Assembly (NCBI GenBank): GCA_959347315.1
Contig: OY365811.1
Span: forward strand, 40,738,946-40,802,945
Direction of reading: 5' to 3'
Source of the DNA: Bimastos eiseni
Lineage: Eukaryota; Annelida; Clitellata; Crassiclitellata; Lumbricidae
Length of the DNA stretch: 64,000 bases
Position 1 is the first letter of the stretch. Each line of letters starts with the position of its first letter. The notes beneath the pieces are model-generated. The model searched no databases. It worked only from the letters and a program-made list of their open reading frames with translations, and was not told the DNA's origin. A program made the translations under genes and the position numbers. Positions 54,730 through 64,000 of the stretch are shown one piece after another.

Positions 54730-55640
54730 AAAATATCGGAATCTGAAGTAAATTGTCTGATGAAAATTGTGGCGTTCACCTAGAAGTTGGCATTAGAAAG
54801 TTTAGTGAACCAATTTTTATTGACAAATCGCTCCGTTGGCGAGCCTTTGTTGGGACACAGAAACAGTTTTTCTCCTTTATATATGGTAAAGATTATACAG
54901 CAGCATTCTGAACTGAATTCTTATAGATATGAGCATTCACTTTATCAGCAGTCTGCACGACTTGCAATTGCTGAGAAGAATTGTTATGAAATGTTACATT
55001 TTGACCGAGAAAAAATTTCAAACAAAACATGAGAATACTAGCCTAAACACTCTCAAGACTCAAGAGTCACTTGATGTCGCCAAGGATCAGTTTCCGTGAC
55101 TCGCATTATTGTGGCTGACATCATAAATTAACTGAATTGTAATAATTGAGATACGGACTCAAATTATAAAACTAAAGGCGACTAAAGTAAATACACACAT
55201 GTAAGACATACGTGTACATTGTAAAATACTTCAATTTGTTAAACTGACAAACGTAGTCAGCAAAATTTATTTGTGTTTTTATATTTTTAAGACTTCCATG
55301 CAGGCACAATTTATAGACTGTAGAAACACACAAGCACACAAATCGAAGTCGCTTGCCATATTATAATCACATACACATTACACATTTCAATTGAAAGTTG
55401 AAGTTCTAACGCAACTACTAGAAGGCATGTAATTGGCTGCATGAATCCTCTATCTACCCTTCACCCTTCCGTGTGAGACGCGTCCCCTCCGTCGCCTTGG
55501 ACGTGGCTTATCCTTGTAACGGAAGTGTAGGTTTTCCTCAACAATTTGTTTACAATTATTTTTACAATGTCGCTGCTGATTTTTAGCGTATTGGTTCTGT
55601 TCCGCGACGATTGACATAATTATGCAACCTTACCGCTTAC
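54730..55640. other. No recognised gene
   Basis: An 81-codon plus ORF (54787-55032) has no recognised motif. The rest is AT-rich with no exons seen. Confidence 0.5.
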
Positions 55641-55754
55641 ACTCTCGGATTTTCCGATATCTTTGTATGTAGGCCTATGTATGTATCATTTTTTTTATTG
55701 TCGTTGTCGTTGTCATTGTTAATATCACTATCATTATCATTATCATTAGTATTA

Positions 55755-56017
55755 ATATTGTGGCGAACCCCTATCAGGTCAGCACCGAGTGTTGGCCAGG
55801 CAGTGCAGGATTCGACCAACGCTCTGGGAATGTTCGGCTCCCTCCTCTATTTACTGGTACCCCAGGAGGCCGAGCACGGCCGAGGTTTTCCCGTGTTCTT
55901 GATCGTCCGCTGGATAAGACTTACCCGGTCTGGCGCAGGTTTTCTAGACTGCTACGAGATCGAAAGGCACTGAAGTACAGACGAAGTCAATATGTTGATC
56001 AACGAACTTGTCTCTAA
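55755..56017 (+). CDS. Unassigned GC-richer ORF
   Basis: The frame reads SGNVRLPPLFTGTPGGRARP and DRKALKYRRSQYVDQRTCL before a stop at 56015. The stretch is clearly more GC-rich than its surroundings and rich in Arg/Pro. A TATCAG acceptor-like site precedes it at about 55778. It could be a 3' terminal exon or a transposon piece. Low confidence. Confidence 0.25.
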
Positions 56018-56224
56018 TCAACGTAACAGCAACAGCAGATAGTCAACACATCGGATCTACTCTTACACGCATCGACTAGTATTGGCGGAGTTATCGGACA
56101 AAGGGCAACTGCAAGATTCTCTTTATAAATAATACAGTTGCACTCTTATTGTGTCACACAGTCCAATTATAATACTTTATCAGTACAATCGTACCACTCT
56201 GGCCTCTCTGAAAGGTAGCATTGA

Positions 56225-56385
56225 GATGAAAACAGCACACATACAATCACACATACATGACACACACACACACATCCACACATTCACACACATACAAACA
56301 CACATATATGACACACACATCGACACATACGCGCACATGCAATCACTCATACACGACACACACGCACTCGCACACGTACTGAAAC
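56225..56385. repeat. CACA-rich microsatellite
   Basis: (CA)n/(ACACAT)n tract with CATGACAC variants. Confidence 0.75.
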
Positions 56386-56399
56386 AGTAGCGTGTGGAG

Positions 56400-58270
56400 A
56401 TTTGATGGAGATCTGTTTTTGGGAAAATGAAAGTTGCAGTCATGTGAGAACTCTAAACTGAAAGTTTTGCTACAATCAAATGACCGAGAGTCGTAAATAA
56501 ATGTTGAACCTAAATATTTGTTTGATTGAGAATGAAGATTCTTTGAACGAGAGTAACTTGCTGTAATTAATACACATTAAACGTGCTCAGAATGTCAGAA
56601 ACACAAGATTTATACACACTGAACATAAATCGCGTGAAATATAACCAATACTGGCCTATATAGACATTCAAATTTAGCATAATGTTGTTTTATAATGTGA
56701 AGACATGAGTAGCAGATATTTATTCACCGAACTTAATACTTTAAGATTGCAAAGATGTAAGAATTGAGTGCAGAGTATCTTGTCTGTTTAACATATTAAT
56801 TACGACAACAGGTAGCAATTAGTCTAAAAGATTACTATCGCTGTCTTTAAAAGTTTTATCAGTGCTACTAGTTTTTTATTGTTAGGCCTACTATTGATAA
56901 TATTATTATTCAGCTTTCGTGAATAAGCTGGTGCCCTGCGCTTGGCTTTAAACTGGCTCTTTAGAAATGTAGAGATTAAGATCATGACTATTACCTTTGT
57001 ACATTAGATTCTAACATGTTTTACTAATTCTACTATTTCTGTCCTTGTTATCTTTGTTCGTTTATTAATGGGCTGGTAGAACTGTTAGATCTTTTCGTTC
57101 ATCTTAGCAGAGTTGGCTGCTCTTTAAATATACATAATCAAGTCAGTTCTAGTTTCTAAATAACAATGCCATAGCTGATTCGCTTACTGGAAGCAGAGGA
57201 GGAGAAAGGATCACGGCCGAACGGCTGGATAATCAGTAGAAAACTGTAACAGACTGAGGCTATTAACAGAACACTGTTCGACAAAACATAGTTTCTGAAG
57301 GTCAAGGAAGTTTAATTCCTGCTCATTCCGTTCGAAGTAGCCCCCTTCGGTCCTGATGTCATGTTAAAACGATTACGAGCAACGCAGACAGAGCTCGACG
57401 GAAAGGCAAGGTGACATGACCGAACGCCTAGATTACCAGACAAACGCCTGGTTAATCAGTAGACAATTGTAATAAAGCGACTATCCGAATTTATACAGAG
57501 CTAAGAATCAATTCAAAGTAATCTCTCTAGGCGACTGATCATAATAGAACCTTCAACCAATCTGTGTGTAAGCAGAGGCGTCTATCTCCTTAAATCATTG
57601 GAGCAACTCCCCCAATTTTGACTAACTAACTAATAATTATTATTAAAGGGTGAATAATAGATTGAACCAAGTTAACGGTGCACACGTTGACAATGTAGAA
57701 TAGAACAGAATGGTTCAACTGCAAACAGTACAAGATTTTTAATTTATACTTATTATTTTTAAAAATTAACTTCTCCCTAATATCTCAATCAAATCTCCCC
57801 ACCCCATTTCTTGGATGGAGCATTTTCTCCAAGGTTTCTATTGCTGGCTATGCATGTAGACGCCTCTGTATGTAAGAATACTGTTTGTGCTGGGGTCCTC
57901 GGGTAAAACCCAGCCTCTCAATATCACTATGAATGAAGCAGAAATTTCTATGTTAAACCTATGGTTTCCCTGCGTATTTCTGCCCGTCCTGTGGTAGTAT
58001 GACTCATGACGCAAGGAAATAACCTTATCTTGCCTAATTCTCTTGCATATTTAGTATTAAAAATATAGCCATCACGGAGTTAGAAAATGTAGGCTATTAT
58101 ATAATGTAGGAACACAGTTATGCTGAAACATATAGTATGTGTCTGTTAAAGTGTTTGGCTGAAGTTATATTTCCAGTCGGGTTATTAACTTTGTAAGCGA
58201 GGGAAGTTTGGAAGTTATAGGAATTCAGGGAAGGGAGTGTCGTATACGCAATGCATTAAAATCCCACGTA
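56400..58270. other. Intergenic, no recognised gene
   Basis: This includes a second-type LINE tail (GTGAATAAGCTGGTGCCCTG, then GTAGAGATTAAGATC) at 56920-56985. A short duplication lies at about 57200 and 57420 (GACCGAACG..., TAATCAGTAGA, AACTGTAA/CAATTGTAA). Confidence 0.5.
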
Positions 58271-58279
58271 ATGGCGCAG

Positions 58280-59165
58280 TAATGGTTATGATGTAATTGC
58301 TAATATAGATTTTGATGTAATGCTTACTAGTGCAGCCCTTTCAGATAGGTTAAGGCAAGGGAAAATAATCTGGAGTTAGGAGACGCAGAGGAGGTCTGAG
58401 TCAGACGGAGAGACAAATTGGACAGAGGGAGTGAGTCGCGGCAGTAGATGCCTCCCAGGGTCTGTAATGGGAAACGGACAATTGCCCCCGGACAATTTTC
58501 CCTCTTCCGGACAATTTTCCCTTTCAGACTAGGACCATTGCACACATCCCCGATAACCTATATAGTATATTATATGGGCAAAGTTTTCAGTTTTTCTTAC
58601 AATTGCGTTGAGACGCGTGCGCTGGCTAGCATTAACGTAGATGGAGGGCCAACAAGGAGGCCCGAGCTGCATCATAATAATTATTGGAGGATAAAGGAAT
58701 TGAAGATAATTGCTCAGTAATGGTTATGACGCGATGTTCAACCAATTACATAAAGTTTCAAATATTATGTAATTGATATATGCTGATCTTCACGTAAAAA
58801 TGTAATATGAGCGCGTCCCCAAAAAGCAACGATGAGCAATAAGGATGCGTAGTGCATAGGGTGATTGACTGGCCTTTAAACAGATCCATCGATATGTGAA
58901 TTAAGGCCAAAACCTATCTGTTATGGTTATTCCAAGAATGACGTACAATACCACCCTTTCCACTGACATAGGGGTGGGAGATTTGATAACTTAGAAGATC
59001 GGTGCATAAATATGATGTAATTTCTAAATATAGATCATGATGTAGTGCTTTATTGCAGAGCTTCGGATAGGTTAAGGCAAGTGCAGATAATCTGGAGTTG
59101 GGAGACGGAGAGAAGGTCAGAGTCTGACTGACAGAGAGAAGGTCAGGCAGAGAGTCAGTCGTATA
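58280..59165. repeat. Direct repeat of ~160 bp, two copies
   Basis: 58282-58445 and 59005-59160 share GATAGGTTAAGGCAAG, AATAATCTGGAGTT(A/G)GGAGA and a GACAGAG-rich end. The copies are ~725 bp apart, with unassigned sequence between them. Confidence 0.65.
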
Positions 59166-59954
59166 CCTGTAGCAGCCTTCCAGAGGACAGTCATAGTACA
59201 TCAGAGGACCCTGGAAAGTTTGACTACATGTATGTCTAATATCTACAGACACTAATAGTATTCGCTCGGGTAGGTTAGAGCAGATTATCATTCGTAACAT
59301 CGCTAATATCAAAATTATTGTAGGCCTACTCATAATATACTCTTGTGTCGTATACGCATGTCAACAGTCAATGCCAGTAATTGATAAAGGACAGTCCTTC
59401 TCTGTTCGTTGTACAGTGGCTATAACCAGGCGGGGCAGACCACTGCGAAAGATGGTGGACACTTGGGTAATGATTGGCACTGGAACAATGAAAACGAAAA
59501 TAACAATTAACGAAAGAAGGTTGAAGGACAACCGTCTATGATATATAACCATGACCATAGACTTTATTGTTTCTTGTGTCAAACCGTTACACCACAAAGT
59601 CTATAGAAGTGTTTTCAGACTGAATCATTGATTCACTTACTTTAATACCGATATCTTGGGTTCATAATGTTGCACTCTTCACCTCACTTATTAGGACAAC
59701 ATAGGGCTATAGCCACCCAGAAGGGCAATTTCAGTGTCCCTTCTTTAAGGTGTAGGGTCATCGTCTGGCTTAGACTCATTGTTGCCTAAGTTTGATAGAA
59801 TGATGAAGGGCGGACGAAGCCAGAGAAGAAAGTGACCGACGGACGAAAGGGATATCGAATGAGAGGATCGATAAATGTTGAGAAGATACACCTGTACCAG
59901 CCGAGGGACAGGTGAACACACAGAAGCCGTTGTACTTGGGAAGATATTGATCGT

Positions 59955-60050
59955 CTCATACAGCGCCCCCTTACAGCTAAGCGCAGTGGGCAAGCTTATT
60001 GACAAGAGCTGCGTCGAATCAGACGGGTTGTTCAGCGAGTTGTGAAATTA
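59955..60050 (-). repeat. Second-type LINE tail
   Basis: CAGCGCCCCCTTACAGC with AAGCTTATTGACAAGAGCTG and CGTCGAATCA, as at 31685-31850. Confidence 0.5.
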
Positions 60051-60399
60051 GACCCAATCCCTACCGGTAATACAAGAAAAACGAGATAGATATGATGGCA
60101 AGTTTCTGAGGGGTAAGGAAAAGAGGGAAATTAAAACATGGCAGGCTATGGTAAGCTGTAATAATAATAATTTTTATTATATTTACAGTTAACGATTACG
60201 ATTCGTATTTTTATTTCCCTCAAAATCTTCTTATCTATTCTCATCTTAATTTGTTTAATCTTTTCTGCCAGATTTTTCAGCTAATAATTCGGTAAATCGT
60301 TAATCGATGACAAAAACTGGTTCGCATTATTAACCATTATAACTATGGAACATTCATAATAAGCAAATAATATTTCTTTACTATTACACTTACATTCAC

Positions 60400-60560
60400 A
60401 TATATCTTGAAAAAAGAGTACAACATTTTAATTATAAAATTTTTCCGCACTTGATTGTCTGCAGGATGTAGGAAGCGATCATACACTTCTGGTCGCAAAA
60501 CATAGGGAGCCCATAATCGTTGTTGGGGCTTTGTGGGAGATAGTGACCGCAGCACAAGGG
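60400..60560 (-). mobile_element. LINE ORF2 C-terminus fragment
   Basis: On the minus strand: SPTKPQQRLWAPYVLRPEVY then LHPADNQVRKNFIIKMLYSF. The PP..xxYxLRxR...NxxxRKNFIxxMLY ending is a LINE hallmark. Confidence 0.55.
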
Positions 60561-60932
60561 CAAAACTCGTATAAAATGGCCAGAATTTATCTATTGTTTT
60601 AAATGTCAGCGTTAAGGTGCACGTTCACGTAATGAATAAAAATAAAATCTCGCATTAAACGCTAACAACGATTGCGGTCAAGGTTGTCAACGCGTGAAGA
60701 TCACGAAAAAAATTGAAATATATACAAGATCAAGAAAATTTGGATATTATAATGTTTGCCAAAGAATTGCTTACTAAACCCCATTCAGCAAGGTTAAATA
60801 AAATCGACCTTGACGCTTGCTTCTCTTACACTTTACAATCCAAACGCATGGGGCGCAGCAGACAGCTGCTCTACTCTGGCACGGAAAATAAAACAGTTAA
60901 TTCTTTGGCAATGAGGTTGAATTAACTACAAC

Positions 60933-63900
60933 TCAATTAGCGTCGGAGAGGGTGTCCGGATCTGCCTGATTCCTCGAGTTGACCGTGCCAAGGTTGTTGT
61001 CGTAAGGAATATACATGGAGGAAGCCCGCGCGGGTTTCCCTTGGACCAGCCACGCAGACATCGAGGGATCCTGGCGCCGGCTGAGGAAGTATCGGACGGT
61101 CAGGATGATGCCAGCCATGGCCAATGCCGCAACGAGGGCGGATAGACCGGACGCTAGACCAATCGCTGCCCTGAAACCAAGGCCACCGGAAGAAGAAGAA
61201 GATCCGGAAGACGGTTCGACGTCGCCCGAAACCAGTCCCATGGCTGATAAAACATATCATACTGTAATTGTAATGGCAGTTGAGCATCTATATAGCGCCA
61301 TTATATAGAAAAACACTGCCAGATGCTTGTACTCTCTTCCTCTTTCGTTATTAAGAAACACATGAGATTAATAACTTATTGGTCTTCACACATCTGAATG
61401 TCTAAGACTGTAGTTCACCTGGCGATTCCTGCTGGAAAACAATGGCTAAATTAGGACGGGAAGCAATCGATGAGCTTATCATAGAGGGAAAACAACAAAT
61501 GAGGTAATTCGAGATGGAAAAATAAGATGAGGTAAGACAAGAGGTCGAGCACACTTCTGAAGTTTGGAAAGAGGACTATATCAAGCATAGTGTTACATTG
61601 CATTGTATTGCTAACTGCGTTGCATTGTATAAGCGCTCAAAACGATCAGTATACTAATTACGAGGTAGACAGATTGCAGGGCTATTAATATCGCGATAAA
61701 GTATTGCTGTTGGTAGCGCAATACTTTTTTCAAGTATTGTTAACAGCCCTGACAGATTGTTTACTTACGTAGAATGTTGTTCTTGATGCATTCATATTGG
61801 CCGTAAGTGTTGATGCAGGTAGTGTCTGAGGGACAAACACCGTCGTCCGCACATTCGTTGACATCTGAAGAATAGAGTTGCTATCAAATTGAATGACTGA
61901 GTGAGCAAGTCGGATACGGGTGAGTGAGCCACTGAGTAAGTTAGTGGGCAGTTCAATAAGTGAGCGGGCTGTTGAGTGGGTGGGTCGTTGAGTGAGTGGG
62001 CGAGCGAGTTGGTTAGTGGGGAATATTTGATAGTTCAGTGAGCGAATGAGTGTCTTGTCGAACGAGTTAGAGGTTTGTTGAGAGATGGGGAAGTTAAGTG
62101 AGCGAGTGTGTGAGTCAACGAATGAGTAGGAGAGTGGTTAAATGGCTGCTAATTGTCGAGTGATAGCAAATAGTCAGATTAGATTGAGAAGATTAAACTA
62201 GAACACATAAAATTTGGTCAGATTTTAACAGATCAGTTTAGCCCATAATTAGATTCGATTATATTAGTATATTAGAAAACAAACTAATTGGATTAGTTCG
62301 ATTAGATTAGATTAGATTATATTAGAGGACAGCGTATTAGATCAGTTAGGATCAGATTAGATTAAATTGCGCACCATCACAGGTTCGTTGGTTTGCCGCG
62401 AGCCTGAATCCACTTTTGCAAGAACAGACGAAACTGCCAGGACTGTTGTCGCACAGCTGAGAACAACCTCCGTTCTTTACAAGGCATTCGTTTGTATCTG
62501 AAACAGAAACCGGTTTCAGGCACCAGGACCGTCTGAGATGGTTGTGATAGCCATGCCAAATCAGATCAGATATTAGCCTACGTTAATAAGAGAGCGAGTG
62601 ATTGAGCCAGTGAAGTAATTAAAAAGTGTTTGTTTGACGATAAATGTTTTAAAAACGAGCATTAAGATGAATTTAAAAATTGATGCTCTCTTACACGCAA
62701 CACTGATTGTACCTTACTTATTTTCCTATTTCTTTCGTTTTAATATGATCTAAATTTTAATCTAGCACTGCTTAATCTTCGATTAATTTGACAACTAAAG
62801 CACTCTTACACGCAAAAATGAGTTAACATATTAAACTTATTTTCCTAATCAATTCATTTTAGCCTAGTCTAAATTTCTATCTAACGCTGTTTCTTTAGAA
62901 TACTAAGCTATTAGATATAAGCTACTGCAGCCTACCTTGGCACTGCGTTCCATTGACGGGAACGATGTCACATTCGTCAAGAGGACAGAAACATTGGTAG
63001 CCACCGAACTGTGTCTGGCGGCAGAAGAATTCTACAAGACACGATCGCAATCTTAATCACGGGTTTCAGCAGCACCAACATATCTAGGTAAGGTCGGATT
63101 CGGATACAGGTCACTTTGCAATAGAGGTCAGGCTGTTAGACAAACGAATGGAGTCAGAGTTTGGGGTCAGAGCGACTTGAGTGATATACAAGACAGAGAG
63201 ATGCAACGAATCTCAGTCTTATGAAATCAGTTTAAATTTACTGTAATTGACTATGAAGTGGATTTAGATTTGAAGACATGTGTTGAAGTATAAAGATTTA
63301 ACTCCTTTAGTTCAACACTAAAATCAATAACATATTAATTCTAAGCAGAGGGTATCACAATAACAATTTCCAATTGCAAACAGCCATTGATACATTTATT
63401 TATTAATTATAAAACTCCCTTTTGACTTTCGTTCATTCATTCATTCGTTCATTCATTCATTCATTCATTCATTCATTCACTCTTTCATCAGTTGTCTCCT
63501 TCTAATTTTGGTTCATTCATTCGTCCATCCGTCTATCCGTTCATCCGTTCATCCGTTTATCTGTTCCTTCATTCCTTCCTTCATTCATTCATTCATTCAT
63601 TCATTCATTCGTTCGTTCGTTCGTTATTTCATTTGTTCATTCATTAAATGCAGTAGGTTTTTCAACACTCGGCCGCGTCGCAACCCATCCTTAACAAAAG
63701 AGGACAACCTTGACCTTGACCTCTGCTTTAAGGTTGCTTTCTAGGAATGACATCTTACCAAGGACCGGTCTGCAGAGTTCACGGTCCACAGCGTTGGCAA
63801 TGTCCGTCAGGGCGTTGTCGAAGTTGGCCACCCTCCACCACTGATGACCTCTGGTGTGGGGCTGAGACGCAATCAGAATCAGCTCCGTCTCGTTGACATT

Positions 63901-63969
63901 CGACCCAACCCCAATGGAGTAGATCGTCACCCCACTCTGCCTCAACCTACGGTGATACAGTCGTAACAC
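60933..63969 (-). CDS. vWA-EGF-transmembrane protein, 3' part (five exons)
   Basis: Exons in order: 63759-~63969 (C-terminal half of a von Willebrand A domain, [42 protein letters not shown]), 62936-63031 (EGF-like, [20 protein letters not shown]), 62375-62497 (full calcium-binding [21 protein letters not shown] with six Cys), 61769-61864 ([11 protein letters not shown]..., only four Cys) and 60933-61243 (Ser/Gly stalk, transmembrane [20 protein letters not shown] then IILTVRYF, basic stop-transfer SRR, ~50-residue tail with YIPYDNN). All junctions are phase 1 and keep the frame. It is a type I surface protein, likely an adhesion or matrix receptor. The start lies beyond the window, and the exact 5' edge of the first exon is uncertain. 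Confidence 0.88.
61900..62340. repeat. GAGT and ATTAG simple repeats
   Basis: A GTGAGTGAGCGAG-type degenerate tetramer tract (61900-62140) is followed by GATTAGATTAGATTA at 62295-62315. It is intronic in the vWA-EGF gene. Confidence 0.8.
63430..63645. repeat. ATTC/TTCG tetranucleotide microsatellite
   Basis: (ATTC)n with CGTT and CATC variants, over 200 bp, in the intron next to the vWA exon. The plus-strand ORF here is an artefact. Confidence 0.9.
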
Positions 63970-64000
63970 TGATTACACTAGCGGCTCTCAATCTCTTTAG

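Noticed and set aside
63508..63744. Ser/Phe/Ile-rich ORF as a membrane peptide
   Set aside because: Translation of the ATTC microsatellite.

Overview
This is intron-rich, AT-rich animal DNA with one 200-base assembly gap (5324-5523). Single-copy gene pieces have GT-AG exons of typical animal size, and much of the rest is decayed transposons and microsatellites. The gene set (exosome subunit, cilia-type protein, leucine-rich-repeat protein, collagen-like protein, vWA/EGF membrane protein, animal-type ADP-ribosyltransferase) and the repeat types fit a marine invertebrate, perhaps a deuterostome such as an echinoderm or hemichordate. The species cannot be fixed from sequence alone. All recognised host genes outside the central palindrome are on the minus strand, except the ADP-ribosyltransferase in the palindrome spacer, which is on the plus strand.

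Layout. 0.3-4.8 kb: six minus-strand exons of EXOSC7 (RRP42, exosome ring); the 5' exons are not seen, and upstream lie a gap and a transposon remnant. 5-12 kb: transposon debris (hAT and RTE-like pieces, TIR elements) and degenerate tandem repeats. 12.0-26.0 kb: a very large, nearly perfect inverted repeat with arms of 4,410 and 4,296 bp and a 5,329-bp spacer. Each arm carries LINE 3' ends, a piggyBac deletion derivative and an acidic-repeat exon candidate. The spacer carries an ADP-ribosyltransferase-like gene that appears to be split by a 3.27-kb hAT transposon with a perfect 8-bp target duplication.

26-33 kb: LINE pieces, two related hAT-type MITEs with 8-bp target duplications, two exons of an LRRC34-like protein, and five exons of a probable cilia/flagella-associated protein. 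33-36 kb: repeats and unassigned DNA. 36.1-41.0 kb: six collagen-like Gly-X-Y exons, most with lengths in multiples of 9. 41.4-53.1 kb: two copies of an unrecognised gene family, one with two exons and one intronless with an in-frame stop, set among nested LINEs and a duplicated dispersed repeat. 53-60.6 kb: repeats, LINE tails, a GC-richer unassigned ORF and local duplications. 60.9-64.0 kb: 3' half of a vWA-EGF-transmembrane gene that runs off the window end.

The strongest observations are the palindrome, whose inner junction lies inside a TIR transposon and whose outer junction lies in a self-complementary tandem repeat; the hAT/ADP-ribosyltransferase insertion; the intron-present/intron-absent gene pair; and several 1-2 bp frame breaks in otherwise well conserved exons, some at homopolymers, which may be assembly errors.
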